From contig JBCBUE010000004.1 of assembly GCA_039818285.1 (NCBI GenBank), forward strand, positions 1 through 64,000: a stretch of 64,000 nucleotides of DNA, written 5' to 3'. Position numbers and translations under genes: made by a program. Source of the stretch: JBCBUE01 sp039818285. GTDB lineage: Bacteria > Planctomycetota > Phycisphaerae > Phycisphaerales > Phycisphaeraceae. The first letter of the stretch is position 1, and the number at the start of each line of letters is the position of its first letter. Positions 1 through 9,107 of this stretch are shown here, in pieces. The notes under the pieces were generated by a model, which had not been told where the DNA came from, did no database searches, and saw nothing but the letters and a program-made list of their open reading frames with translations.

Positions 1-1143
1 CTGCTCAAGGGCGTCGAGTCGCCGGTCGAGCTCGAGCGCGGCGGGCACGACCTGCCGTCGCGGCTCGCCGACTCGCTCTACTGGCTGGGGCGATACGTCG
101 AGCGGGCCGACATGCTCGCGCGCCTGCTGCGGTCGATCGCGCGACGCCTGACCGAGGAGACCTCGCCCCACGGCACGCCCGAGCTGCCGTCGCTGCTCGC
201 GGCCCTCGACGACGCCGCCCCCCCCGCGCCCCGCCCGCCCGCCAAAGACGGCGCCACCGCGCCGCGCAAGCGTGCCCTCACCGGCCGGCTCGACCACGAG
301 GACCGACTGCTCGATGCCATCCACGCCACCGACCTGCCCAGCTCGCTGCGCAACGCCCTCGACCACGCCCGCCGACTGGCCACCATCGTTCGCGACCGCG
401 TCTCGGTCGATGCCTGGCGCGTCGTCAACCAGCTCCGCCGCGTCGTCGGCGACAACGCCCGGCTGAACGACGCCTCCGACGCGCTCGCCCTGCTCGACGA
501 CCTGCTCGTCCCCCTCGCCGCCTTCCAGGGGCACACCACCGAATCGATGACCCACGGCATGGGTTGGCGCTTCCTGGACCTGGGCCGCCGCATCGAACGC
601 GCCACCGCCACCGTCGGCCTGCTGCGGGCCCTGATCGTGCAGCCCGCCCCGGCCCTGCTCGCCGACGACGACGGCCCCGACGAACGCCCGCTGCTCGACG
701 TCGCCCTGGAGGTCTGCGCCTCGGCCATGACCTACCGCTCCCGCTACCGCTCGCGCGTGACCGCCATGCCAGTGATCGACCTGCTCGTCCTGGACGAGAC
801 CAACCCACGCTCGATCGCCTATCAGCTCGTCGCGATCCACGACCACACCGATGTCCTCCACCGCCCCGTCGACGAGGGCGCCCGCGCCGAGGAACAACGC
901 CAGGCGCTCCGCGCCCTGTCTGCCGCGCAGCTCGCCAACGCCGCCGACCTCGCCACGCTCGACCCGTCGCAGCGCCGCGTCGCGCTCGCCCAGCTGCTCG
1001 ACCTGATCGACGCCACCCTCCCCGAGCTCTCTGACACCATCACGCAACGCTACCTCTCGCACGCACAGCCGTCGCGACGCCTCGGCCGCGCGATCGACGC
1101 CATCGCCAAGGAGCTCACCGGCGACGAGGAGACCACCCTCTGA
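1..1143 (+). CDS. alpha-E domain protein, C-terminal part of a probable ATP-grasp/alpha-E fusion (5' end outside window)
   Basis: The reading frame is open from base 1 and stops at 1141-1143, so the gene starts upstream of the window. The visible 380 residues open with SRLADSLYWLGRYVERAD, the hallmark start of the alpha-E (former DUF403) domain, an all-helical domain of about 300 residues. The residues before it do not look like a start. This fits the common fusion in which a circularly permuted ATP-grasp domain (DUF404/407) precedes alpha-E. Such proteins sit next to a transglutaminase-like gene, as here 14 bp downstream, and are predicted to make or modify a small peptide; the substrate is unknown. 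An ATG at 112 could be called as a start by software, but it falls inside the conserved motif. Family confident, fusion inferred. Confidence 0.85.
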   Translation: MLKGVESPVELERGGHDLPSRLADSLYWLGRYVERADMLARLLRSIARRLTEETSPHGTPELPSLLAALDDAAPPAPRPPAKDGATAPRKRALTGRLDHEDRLLDAIHATDLPSSLRNALDHARRLATIVRDRVSVDAWRVVNQLRRVVGDNARLNDASDALALLDDLLVPLAAFQGHTTESMTHGMGWRFLDLGRRIERATATVGLLRALIVQPAPALLADDDGPDERPLLDVALEVCASAMTYRSRYRSRVTAMPVIDLLVLDETNPRSIAYQLVAIHDHTDVLHRPVDEGARAEEQRQALRALSAAQLANAADLATLDPSQRRVALAQLLDLIDATLPELSDTITQRYLSHAQPSRRLGRAIDAIAKELTGDEETTL

Positions 1144-1157
1144 GCCCACCGCCACGC

Positions 1158-2036
1158 ATGCGATACCACATCCGCCACGAAACCGAGTACGCCTACGCCG
1201 AGGCCGTGACCATGGGCTACAACGCGGCCCACCTCAAGCCGCGCTCCGCCCCGCGCCAGCGCCCCCTCGACGCCGCCATCGATCTGTCGCCCGCCGCCGA
1301 CGTCCTCAACGAGCGCACCGATTACTTCGGCAACACCGCGACCTACTTCACCATCCAGCAGTGGCACACGCGTATGGTCGTGACCGCCTCGGCCCGCGTC
1401 GAGGTCGAGCCCATGCCGGCGCTGATGCTCAACGTCTCCAGCCCGTGGGAGCACGTCCGCGATAAGGTCAGCACCGATCGGTCGGCCGAGTGCCTCGACG
1501 CCTACGCCATGTCGTTCGAGTCGCCGATGTGCCCGGAAACGCCCGGCGTCCTCGCCTTCGCCGAGCCCTCCTTCCCCAAGGGCCGACCCATCCTCGAAGC
1601 CGCGTCCGACCTGACGTCCCGGATCTTCACCGAGTTCGCCTACGACCCCTCGACCACGACCGTCGCCACGCCGCTGACCCAGGTACTCGATCAGCGCTCG
1701 GGCGTGTGCCAGGACTTCGCCCACCTGTTCATCGCCGCGGTCCGCTCGATGGGCCTGCCCTGCCGGTACGTCTCCGGCTACCTGCGCACCTTCAACGGCA
1801 ACGGCGAGCAGCTCGTCGGCGCCGACGCCACGCACGCATGGGCGTCGGTCTACGCCGACCAGTTCGGCTGGATCGACTTCGACCCGACCAACAACAAGGT
1901 CGTCTCCGACCACCACGTCACCATCGCCTGGGGGCGCGACTTCGTCGACGTCTCGCCGGTCAAGGGCCTGATCCTCGGCGGCGGCGACCACACGGTCGAC
2001 GTGCGCGTGACGGTGACGCCCGAGTCGACCGACTGA
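1158..2036 (+). CDS. transglutaminase-like cysteine peptidase family protein
   Basis: The product has 292 residues and no signal peptide, so it is probably cytoplasmic. The N-terminal third is the beta-rich bacterial transglutaminase N-domain (residues about 1-90). The papain-like core follows, with Cys184 in SGVCQDFAHL, His226 in ATHAWASVY and Asp242 in GWIDFDPTNN, which together form the expected catalytic triad. Length and layout match the proteins that accompany ATP-grasp/alpha-E genes, and the start lies 14 bp after that gene, so the two are probably co-transcribed. The family either cleaves peptide bonds or cross-links amines; which applies here cannot be told. The gene ends 17 bp from the convergent recQ, with no clear terminator between them. 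Confidence 0.88.
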   Translation: MRYHIRHETEYAYAEAVTMGYNAAHLKPRSAPRQRPLDAAIDLSPAADVLNERTDYFGNTATYFTIQQWHTRMVVTASARVEVEPMPALMLNVSSPWEHVRDKVSTDRSAECLDAYAMSFESPMCPETPGVLAFAEPSFPKGRPILEAASDLTSRIFTEFAYDPSTTTVATPLTQVLDQRSGVCQDFAHLFIAAVRSMGLPCRYVSGYLRTFNGNGEQLVGADATHAWASVYADQFGWIDFDPTNNKVVSDHHVTIAWGRDFVDVSPVKGLILGGGDHTVDVRVTVTPESTD

Positions 2037-2053
2037 TCGAACGATCGACCGCG

Positions 2054-3925
2054 TCACCCGTGCTCGGCGACGAGCTCCAGGATGCCCGGGCCGTAGGCCG
2101 TGAGCTTGGCCTCGCCGATGCCGTGGAGTTGTGCCAGCGCCGTGGCGTGCCCGGGCCTGCGTTTGGCGATCTCGATCAGCGTGCGGTCGTGCAGCACGGT
2201 GTACGCCGGCACGCCCTTCTCCGCAGCGATCGCGCGACGGTGCTCGCGCAAAGCGTCGAACAGCTTGCGGTCGGCCGGGCCGAGGTGGACCTCGATCGGG
2301 GCCGACGGCGAGCGCCGCCCGCTCGACCGAGGCCGAATCAGCTGCACGCTGCGCTGCCCGCGCATCACCTCGACCCCCGCCGGCGTAAGCATCACGATCG
2401 GCCGATCGCCGGGCGTGCGAGCGAGCGCTTCTTGGTCGACCAACTGATAGACGTACGACTGGATCGCCTTGCGCGGCGTGTCGGCCAGCAGCCCGTGCAC
2501 CGAGAGTCGGTCGTGCCCGAGCTCGCGGACCCGCTGGCTGTCCGCCCCCGCCAGGACCTCCACCAAATGGCCGACCCCAAAACTCTGCCCCGTCCGCGCC
2601 ACGCAGGACAGCACCTTCTGCGCGATCACAGTCGCCTCCTCCACCCCCCGCACTTCATCCAGGCACACGTCGCACGCCCCGCACCCGCCCTCCGCCTCGG
2701 CCGCCTCGTAAGCCTGCTCGAAGTACTCGGCCAGCAACGCGTGCCGGCAACGCGGCGTCGAGGCAAACCCCTGCATCCGGCGCAGCAACCCGCGCTGCAC
2801 CTCGGCGTTCGCTTCCGCCACCCCCCGATCCGGCGCCTCGTCCACGGCACGATCGATCAACCGCTCCAGCCGCATCGCGTCGGCCGGCGAATACAGCAGC
2901 ACGCACTCGGCCGGCAACCCGTCTCGGCCCGCGCGGCCGGTCTCCTGCTGGTAGTTCTCGATGCTCTTGGGGATGCATGCGTGCACCACCGCCCGCACGT
3001 TGCTGCGATCGATCCCCATGCCGAACGCGACCGTCGCGACAATCACGTCCGTCGCCTCCCGCGCGAATCGGTCCTGCGTGTCGTGGCGAAGCTCGGGCGA
3101 GAGCCCGGCGTGGTAGTGCTCGGCCTTCACACCCGCGGCCTTGAGCGCGGCGGCCAACTGCTCGGTGTCCTTGCGTGACAGGCAGTACACAATCGCCGCC
3201 TCGCCGGGATGCCGCGAGAGCACTTCGAGCGTCTGACTGCGCAGGTCCTCGCGAGGCAGCACCCGGTACGTCAGGTTCGGCCGATCGAACGTGCCGACCA
3301 GCACCGCCGGGTCCCGCAACCCCAGCTGGGCCACGATGTCCTCGCGCACCCGCGGCGTGGCGGTCGCGGTGTACGCGTGGATCCCGGCCTGCGGGAAACG
3401 GTCTCGCAGCGTCGCGAGCTGGCGGTAATCCGTCCGGAAGTCGTGCCCCCACTGGCTGATGCAGTGCGCCTCGTCGATGGCAAATGCCGTCGTCCCCATC
3501 CGGTCGACCGTCTCGAGAAACCACGGCGTCACCAGCCGCTCGGGCGCGACATACAGCAGCCGATACCGCCCCTCCCGCACGCCCCGCTCGACCTCATCTC
3601 GCGCCTCGGGCGACAACCCCGAGTGCAACGCTGCCGCCGGATAGCCCAGCTGCGTCAGGCCATCGACCTGGTCCTGCATCAGCGCGATCAAAGGCGAGAC
3701 CACGATGTCCGTCCGCCCTTCGATCAGCGGCGGCAGCTGATAGCACAGGCTCTTGCCCCCGCCGGTCGGCATGACCACCAATGCGTCCCGCCGCTCGAGC
3801 CCCGCCGCGATCGCCGCCGCCTGCATCGGCCGCAGCCGCTCGAACCCCCAGACCCGCCGCAGCGCCTCGGCCACCCGGGGGTCATCGTCCGTCGTGATGG
3901 CGGCTTGGCCGTGATCTCCCGACAC
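2054..3925 (-). CDS. recQ: ATP-dependent DNA helicase RecQ
   Basis: This is a 3'-5' superfamily 2 helicase for recombination and replication-fork repair. The 623 residues contain Walker A MPTGGGKS (52-59), the DEAH box at 151-154 followed by CISQWGHDFR (the RecQ aromatic-rich loop), a helicase C domain with an arginine-finger region ETGRAGRDG, a RecQ zinc-binding/RQC segment with the cysteines of CGACDVC, and a C-terminal HRDC domain (about 555-623). The length is normal for bacterial RecQ. The start is GTG at 3925; I see no ATG in frame before the conserved N-terminus and no strong ribosome binding site. It stands alone between convergent transglutaminase and glpD. The assignment is firm. 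Confidence 0.96.
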   Translation of the reverse strand: MSGDHGQAAITTDDDPRVAEALRRVWGFERLRPMQAAAIAAGLERRDALVVMPTGGGKSLCYQLPPLIEGRTDIVVSPLIALMQDQVDGLTQLGYPAAALHSGLSPEARDEVERGVREGRYRLLYVAPERLVTPWFLETVDRMGTTAFAIDEAHCISQWGHDFRTDYRQLATLRDRFPQAGIHAYTATATPRVREDIVAQLGLRDPAVLVGTFDRPNLTYRVLPREDLRSQTLEVLSRHPGEAAIVYCLSRKDTEQLAAALKAAGVKAEHYHAGLSPELRHDTQDRFAREATDVIVATVAFGMGIDRSNVRAVVHACIPKSIENYQQETGRAGRDGLPAECVLLYSPADAMRLERLIDRAVDEAPDRGVAEANAEVQRGLLRRMQGFASTPRCRHALLAEYFEQAYEAAEAEGGCGACDVCLDEVRGVEEATVIAQKVLSCVARTGQSFGVGHLVEVLAGADSQRVRELGHDRLSVHGLLADTPRKAIQSYVYQLVDQEALARTPGDRPIVMLTPAGVEVMRGQRSVQLIRPRSSGRRSPSAPIEVHLGPADRKLFDALREHRRAIAAEKGVPAYTVLHDRTLIEIAKRRPGHATALAQLHGIGEAKLTAYGPGILELVAEHG

Positions 3926-3965
3926 GGCCGCATGCTACCGGCCCGAGCCATCGCCCCATCACCGG

Positions 3966-5534
3966 TCACCCCGCGTAGACGTAGCGCCCCGCGATCTCGG
4001 CAAACGCTCCCGCCTGCTCATCGACCCATGCCCGATCCCGCCCGAGCTCCGCCGCCATCAGCTCCGCGACGCGCGGCGCCGCCTCGATCGACGCCCGGGC
4101 GTCCAACAGCAGGCAGCGCGTCCGCCGCGCCAGCACGTCGTCAACCGTCCGGGCCATCTCCCGCTGGCACGCCCACCGCACCTCCGCGCCGGTCACGCTC
4201 AGCCGGTCGTGCAGCGACGCCCGCATCGCGGGTTCCGCCTCGGCCATCCGCCGGATCTCGCTCGCGTCCGAGCCGTAGTACGCCAACCCCCCGAACCGAT
4301 CGGCGTTGCGGTGATACCCGTGGATCGGCAGGTTCTTGGTGACGCAGCCGTGCGGGTCAAGATCGCCGAGCGTGATCGCCTGGTCCACCACGTCCTCGGC
4401 CATCTTGCGATAGGTCGTCCATTTGCCGCCGGCGACCGTCATCAGCCCGGACTGCGGGTCGATCAGGATCGTGTGCTCGCGCGAGAGCGCGGCCGTGTCG
4501 TGCCCGTCGCCGAGTTTGACCAGCGGGCGGATGCCGGCGAACACGCTGCGGATATCGTCGGCCGCCGCCGGGCGAGCGAGATACCGGTTGGCGGTCTCGA
4601 GGATGAACTCGACGTCGTCCCGACGAGGCGCCGGCTCGAGCTCGACGGAGTCGATCGGCGTGTCCGTGGTCCCCACCACGGCGACGTCGTGCCACGGAAT
4701 CGCAAACATCACGCGGCCGTCATCGGTGTGCGGCACCATGATCGCCGAGTCACCGGGCAGGAACGAGCGATCCAGCACGACGTGAACGCCGCTGCTGGGC
4801 GCGATGATTGGCGGCGCGTCCGGCCGATCCAGCCGACGCACCTCATCGGCGAACGGGCCCGTCGCATTAACGACGACGTGCCCGCGCACCGTCAGCTCTT
4901 CGCCGGACTCGGCGTCCCACGCGACCACGCCCTCGACCATCCCCGCCCCGTCCTTGATCAGCCGCACCACCGGCGCGTAATTGAGCACGGTGCCGCCCTG
5001 CTCGAAGGCCGTCGTCGCCAGGTTGATCGCCAGCCGCGCGTCGTCGAACTGCCCGTCGTAGTAGCGCGTCCCGCCGATCAGTCCATCGGTCTGGATCGAA
5101 GGGATCGCCTCGACCACGCCGTCTCGCGAGATCATGCTCGACCGGCCGAACCCGTACCGCCCCGCCAACAGGTCGTACACCTTCATGCCGATCCCGTAGA
5201 ACGGCGACTCCCACCACTTGTAGCTCGGCACGATGAACGCCACGTCCCGCACGAGGTGCGGCGCGTTGCGCAGCAGCAGACCTCGCTCCTTCAGAGCCTC
5301 CATCACCAGCGAGACGTTGCCCTGCTGCAGGTAGCGCACGCCGCCGTGCACGAGCTTGGTCGACCGACTGGACGTGCCCTTGGCGAAGTCGGCCTGCTCG
5401 AACAACACCACGTCTAGCCCGCGCGACGCCGCGTCGACCGCCGACCCCAGCCCCGTCGCGCCCCCGCCGATGACGATCAGGTCCCACGGCTTGTCGCGGC
5501 CGCGGATCGCGTCCAGCATCTCCTCGCGATTCAC
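3966..5534 (-). CDS. glpD: aerobic glycerol-3-phosphate dehydrogenase
   Basis: This FAD enzyme oxidises sn-glycerol-3-phosphate to dihydroxyacetone phosphate and passes electrons to the quinone pool at the inner membrane. The N-terminus carries the FAD-binding motif DLIVIGGGATGLG (residues 18-30) and then GTSSRSTKLVHGGVRYL, typical of GlpD. The middle has the substrate domain and the C-terminal cap follows. I place the start at GTG 5534, whose bases overlap the glpK stop as GTGA. A good GGGAGG ribosome site lies 7 nt upstream inside the end of glpK. The open frame extends 141 bp further up, but that extension is only glpK read in another frame. The product is 522 residues, near the usual 500-560. 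The pair glpK-glpD forms a coupled operon. Confidence 0.94.
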   Translation of the reverse strand: MNREEMLDAIRGRDKPWDLIVIGGGATGLGSAVDAASRGLDVVLFEQADFAKGTSSRSTKLVHGGVRYLQQGNVSLVMEALKERGLLLRNAPHLVRDVAFIVPSYKWWESPFYGIGMKVYDLLAGRYGFGRSSMISRDGVVEAIPSIQTDGLIGGTRYYDGQFDDARLAINLATTAFEQGGTVLNYAPVVRLIKDGAGMVEGVVAWDAESGEELTVRGHVVVNATGPFADEVRRLDRPDAPPIIAPSSGVHVVLDRSFLPGDSAIMVPHTDDGRVMFAIPWHDVAVVGTTDTPIDSVELEPAPRRDDVEFILETANRYLARPAAADDIRSVFAGIRPLVKLGDGHDTAALSREHTILIDPQSGLMTVAGGKWTTYRKMAEDVVDQAITLGDLDPHGCVTKNLPIHGYHRNADRFGGLAYYGSDASEIRRMAEAEPAMRASLHDRLSVTGAEVRWACQREMARTVDDVLARRTRCLLLDARASIEAAPRVAELMAAELGRDRAWVDEQAGAFAEIAGRYVYAG

Positions 5535-7024
5535 TCGGCGACCTCCCATCGCTTGGCTCGTTCGACCGCCTCCTGCCATCGCGAACGCAGCGCGGCGGCC
5601 TCCGCGTCGGGCATCGCCGGCTCGAATCGGCGATCGACCCGCCAGTTGGCCTCGATGGCCTCGACCGACTCCCACACCCCGACCGCCAGCCCGGCCAGGT
5701 ACGCCGCGCCAAGGGCCGTCGTCTCCAGCACGGTCGGCCGGACCACCGGCACGCCAAGAAAATCGGCCTGGATCTGCATCAGCAGGTCGTTCGCCGCCGC
5801 CCCGCCGTCCACCCTCAGCTCGGTCATCGGTTCGCCGGCGTCCTGCTGCATCGCCGAGACCAGGTCGGCCACCTTGTAGGCAATGCCTTCAAGCGCCGCC
5901 CGCGCGATGTGCGCGTCGGTGGTGCCTCGCGTGATGCCGACGATCATGCCGCGTGCGTAGGGGTCCCAGTGCGGCGCCCCCAGCCCGGTCAGAGCCGGCA
6001 CAAAATACACCCCGCCGCTGTCGCTGACCCGACCGGCCAACGACTCGACCTCCGGGGCTTCGCGGATAAGGCGTAGCCCGTCGCGCAGCCATTGCACCAC
6101 CGCCCCGCCCGCAAACACGCCGCCCTCCAACGCGTATTGCGTCTGCCCATCGCGCTCCCAAGCCACGGTCGTCAGCAGCCGGTTGCGCGACGCATGGGCC
6201 TCGGTGCCGGTGTTCATCAGCAGGAAGCACCCGGTGCCGTATGTGTTCTTCGCCATCCCGGGCCGGACGCACGCCTGCCCGAACATCGCGGCCTGCTGGT
6301 CGCCCGCGATCCCCGCCAACGGCACGCCCGTGGCCGCCAGGCTGGTCGAGACCTCGCCGTACACCTCCGAACTCGAACGCACCTCGGGCAGCATGCTCCG
6401 CGGGATGTTGAACAGCGACAGCAGCTCGTCGTCCCAGCCGAGCGTGTGGATGTTGAACAGCAACGTGCGCGACGCGTTGGTGACGTCGGTGAGATGCAGC
6501 CGGCGGCTCGTCAGCTTGTAAGCCAGCCACGTGTCGACCGTCCCGAACGCCAGCTCACCGCGCTCGGCCCTCGCGCGGGCGCCGTCCACGTGATCGAGGA
6601 TCCACGCGACCTTGGTCCCCGAGAAATAGGCATCGATCACGAGCCCCGTCTTGCGTTGGATCGTCTCTTCGAGGCCATCCGCGCAGAGCCGATCGCACAT
6701 CGGCGCCGTGCGCCGGTCCTGCCAGACGATCGCGTTGCACACCGGCTCGCCCGTGGCACGATCCCAGACGACGGTCGTCTCCCGCTGGTTGGTGATGCCC
6801 ACCGCCGCGACGTCCGCCGGGCGGAGGTGGGCCCGGCCCAGCGCCTCGGTCATCACCCCGGCCTGCGTCGACCAGATCTCGTCGGCGTCGTGCTCCACCC
6901 ACCCCGGCTGCGGGAAGTGCTGGCGAAACTCCTTCTGCGCGCTCGCCACGACCCGGCCGGCCGGATCGAACACGATCGCCCGCGAGCTGGTCGTCCCCTG
7001 GTCAAGCGCCAACACATGCGACAC
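5531..7024 (-). CDS. glpK: glycerol kinase
   Basis: Glycerol kinase phosphorylates glycerol to sn-glycerol-3-phosphate, the substrate of the next gene. The 497-residue product begins VSHVLALDQGTTSSRAIVFD, the FGGY phosphate-1 motif. Further family motifs are CNAIVWQDRRT, YGTGCFLLMNTG and the C-terminal adenosine motif VDGGAAANDLLMQIQAD. I chose GTG at 7024 because it is preceded by GGAG at 6 nt spacing and gives the family length (about 500). The longer frame adds 40 residues unlike any glycerol kinase. No glpF or glpR is adjacent. The upstream 330 bp hold a perfect 14-bp palindrome that may be an operator. Confidence 0.96.
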   Translation of the reverse strand: MSHVLALDQGTTSSRAIVFDPAGRVVASAQKEFRQHFPQPGWVEHDADEIWSTQAGVMTEALGRAHLRPADVAAVGITNQRETTVVWDRATGEPVCNAIVWQDRRTAPMCDRLCADGLEETIQRKTGLVIDAYFSGTKVAWILDHVDGARARAERGELAFGTVDTWLAYKLTSRRLHLTDVTNASRTLLFNIHTLGWDDELLSLFNIPRSMLPEVRSSSEVYGEVSTSLAATGVPLAGIAGDQQAAMFGQACVRPGMAKNTYGTGCFLLMNTGTEAHASRNRLLTTVAWERDGQTQYALEGGVFAGGAVVQWLRDGLRLIREAPEVESLAGRVSDSGGVYFVPALTGLGAPHWDPYARGMIVGITRGTTDAHIARAALEGIAYKVADLVSAMQQDAGEPMTELRVDGGAAANDLLMQIQADFLGVPVVRPTVLETTALGAAYLAGLAVGVWESVEAIEANWRVDRRFEPAMPDAEAAALRSRWQEAVERAKRWEVAE

Positions 7025-7215
7025 GATGAACTCCGGCCGGGTCCAGCAGAATCGAAAAAACCGCCGCGGGTCACTGTACCCGGGTTGGCCGATCGATCCA
7101 GGGCCCCGACTGATGCCAATCTCACCTTCCCTGCCGAGCAGCACTCGCGAAACCGCCCTGATGCTCGTGAAGGCTGTATCACTTAACTGCAGCGAACAAA
7201 TCGAGACCCGGTGAA

Positions 7216-7229
7216 TACCAGGCCTGGTA
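7216..7229. promoter_or_regulatory. 14-bp perfect palindrome, possible operator for glpKD
   Basis: The sequence TACCAGGCCTGGTA is a perfect inverted repeat about 190 bp upstream of the glpK start and about 130 bp past the end of the GH51 gene. Its TACCA/TGGTA arms resemble those of the GntR-type operator at 35042-35058. No regulator gene lies next to it, so the role is a guess from position and symmetry. Confidence 0.35.
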
Positions 7230-7287
7230 CGGCGTTCTCAGCACGAATGGTCTCTCGTTAGCGCAATCTGAAGCCGTGTCGATATCG

Positions 7288-7308
7288 GGCGAGCTCGGCA
7301 AGCTCGCC
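7288..7308. terminator. strong stem-loop after the GH51 operon, terminator-like
   Basis: GGCGAGCT and AGCTCGCC form a perfect 8-bp stem around a CGGCA loop, 50 bp past the stop of the GH51 gene, the last gene of the minus-strand glycan operon. No run of U follows on the minus strand, so intrinsic termination is not proven. It could instead protect the 3' end of the mRNA or work with Rho. Confidence 0.4.
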
Positions 7309-7358
7309 TGCTCCGACTCAGCGGCCTATGACCGAGGTGACTCGCGTGTAGCTGGGAC

Positions 7359-9107
7359 TCACGATTTTTCTTTCGTCCCCATTCTGCGTGGGGTTCTCAG
7401 CTCTACGATTGCGATGCTCTTTGCGGGCAATCGAATCTTCGCAACACCGTCTCGAATATTCTCGTCGACGATGACCTCGGCGAGGGCCGAACTCAACGCC
7501 GGGTTGTCGAGGTCGAGGTCTGAAGTACCAATCATCAGGTGCATCGAAGCAAGCGAGCCATCGCGGTGAGACGCAGGCATGACTTCAGAAAGATCGATCG
7601 AGAGATCGATTGGCTGATCGAAGCCCCGATGGATCAGGTGGACGAAGACCCGATCGTCGGTGGCGGTAGCCACGACGTCCACCCGCTTCACCTTCGGTTC
7701 CGGACGGGTGTAGACGCCCATCCGGTATGGCTGAGCATCGACCGGCACGTCGCTGTCATCGACCGCGAGCCGGCGGTCGCCGTGATGCCGGGCGTAAAAC
7801 GCCGTGACGCGCCCTTTCGTGGTCAGGCGAGGTGGGTGCTCATCGCTGACACGCACCGCGGTGATCCCCCAGCGCGAGCCCACCATCATGGACTGCGTCG
7901 CCACTTGAGCGCGGTCGCCCGATCGAAGGATGGCGTGCAGAAAACCGGCAACGCCGACGCCCATCGACCACGATGGCTCGTGCTCGGGGTGCCCAAAAAC
8001 CCCGGGCCCCCAGCCGTTCCAGTTCCATTCGGTGAACGCCAATGGCGCGTCGTTGTCGGACAGAGCGGGGCGATCGGTCCGCCACATCGACCGCCCGTCC
8101 GCGTCGCAGTACGGCATCGCTGTAAGCAGGCGCCAGTGCTCCTCGGCGGACAAGGCCTCGATGGGCACACGCTGTCCGTCGCGTAAGGCAAAGTCCGGCG
8201 AATCGTGCGGCGAGTACTGGTGACTCGAGAGCCAGTCGATGCCCGGTTTCAGCGCGAGAATCTGGGCATTGACCTGTTTCACGGCGTCGGTGATCAGCAC
8301 GATGTCGGGGTCCACGGCCCGCATCGCACGGCTGACCGCGTCCACGACCTCAACGTGGCGCGCGTTAAACTCCTCTTCCGTCCAGCCGCCGTCGCTGATA
8401 AATGGCCTGCGAAAGAGCCACCACTCGTTACCAATCTGCCAGTACTTCACATTCGCAGGTTCGGGCCGACCGGCGTCGTGCCGCAACCGCACCCACGCCC
8501 GCAGTCGCTCGGGCACGTCCTCCGGCGACGTGGCGTTGGCGAATGCAACCAGACCCGCGGCGAACTCGGCCGTCTGCTCCACCGTTCGCTCCGGCTTGGG
8601 GTCCGGCGCCCGCTGGAACGCGGGCCTGCACGGCACGACCAGCATTGGTTCGGCGTCGAGTTCTTCGCACGCGGCAAAGAACTCGATCAGCCCGAACCTG
8701 CGGCGGTCCCCCGTGGGCTCCGGTTCTGGCCAACCTTCGACTGGCCCGGGTAGCCAAAGACGGTAGTCGAATCCACGGTTGTGTCGCTCGGCCATGAAAC
8801 CACCGGGAAATCTGATCACCGTCGCCCGCAGCCGCCTGAGTTGCTCGAGCACCTCGGGGCGGAATGTCCCGGTCCCGGGGATCAAAGCGGCCGCCGACTG
8901 CGGGCCCGGCTCGCGATCGCCGGCATCCTCCATGAACTGCCCGAAAAGCAGCGGGGACACCGGGTGCAACACTCGGTCGTGCACAACGATTGACACCGGT
9001 GCCTCGGGATCGGGCGGCCCGGCGATGGAATCCATGGTGCCGGATCGCGCCTGCCAAGCGACGATAAGAATGAGCATCACCAAAGCAACGAGACGACACC
9101 TGCTCAT
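7359..9107 (-). CDS. secreted GH51-like alpha-L-arabinofuranosidase
   Basis: The protein has 582 residues. An N-terminal hydrophobic stretch (about 5-20) acts as a signal peptide or anchor. The (beta/alpha)8 domain shows the clan GH-A acid/base Glu228 in YWQIGNEWW and the likely nucleophile Glu360 in APLAFTEWNWNGWG. A C-terminal beta-sandwich follows, as in GH51 enzymes, and early motifs such as SPLLFGQFMED and VIRFPGGF also fit GH51. The family removes terminal alpha-L-arabinofuranose from side chains; related activities cannot be excluded. It is the last gene of the operon, and its ATG overlaps the stop of the preceding gene as ATGA. Confidence 0.83.
   Translation of the reverse strand: MSRCRLVALVMLILIVAWQARSGTMDSIAGPPDPEAPVSIVVHDRVLHPVSPLLFGQFMEDAGDREPGPQSAAALIPGTGTFRPEVLEQLRRLRATVIRFPGGFMAERHNRGFDYRLWLPGPVEGWPEPEPTGDRRRFGLIEFFAACEELDAEPMLVVPCRPAFQRAPDPKPERTVEQTAEFAAGLVAFANATSPEDVPERLRAWVRLRHDAGRPEPANVKYWQIGNEWWLFRRPFISDGGWTEEEFNARHVEVVDAVSRAMRAVDPDIVLITDAVKQVNAQILALKPGIDWLSSHQYSPHDSPDFALRDGQRVPIEALSAEEHWRLLTAMPYCDADGRSMWRTDRPALSDNDAPLAFTEWNWNGWGPGVFGHPEHEPSWSMGVGVAGFLHAILRSGDRAQVATQSMMVGSRWGITAVRVSDEHPPRLTTKGRVTAFYARHHGDRRLAVDDSDVPVDAQPYRMGVYTRPEPKVKRVDVVATATDDRVFVHLIHRGFDQPIDLSIDLSEVMPASHRDGSLASMHLMIGTSDLDLDNPALSSALAEVIVDENIRDGVAKIRLPAKSIAIVELRTPRRMGTKEKS

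Larger units (their letters stand above)
7025..7358. other. intergenic region between glpK and the GH51 gene
   Basis: This 334-bp stretch has no convincing gene. It must contain the glpK promoter (minus strand) and the end of the glycan operon that stops at 7359. Two structures stand out and are listed separately: a perfect palindrome at 7216-7229 and a strong hairpin at 7288-7308. I see no good sigma-70 promoter by eye. Confidence 0.6.

Noticed and set aside
1490..3178. Long open frames antisense to the transglutaminase and recQ genes (and similar shadows across the whole window)
   Set aside because: They are rich in Arg, Pro and Ala, lack domains, and arise because high G+C DNA has few stop codons in the frames opposite real genes.
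5535..5675. N-terminal extension of glpD
   Set aside because: It is the end of glpK read in another frame. The GTG at 5534 has a ribosome site and a GTGA overlap.
7025..7144. N-terminal extension of glpK
   Set aside because: The extra 40 residues do not match glycerol kinases; GTG 7024 has a ribosome site and gives the family length.
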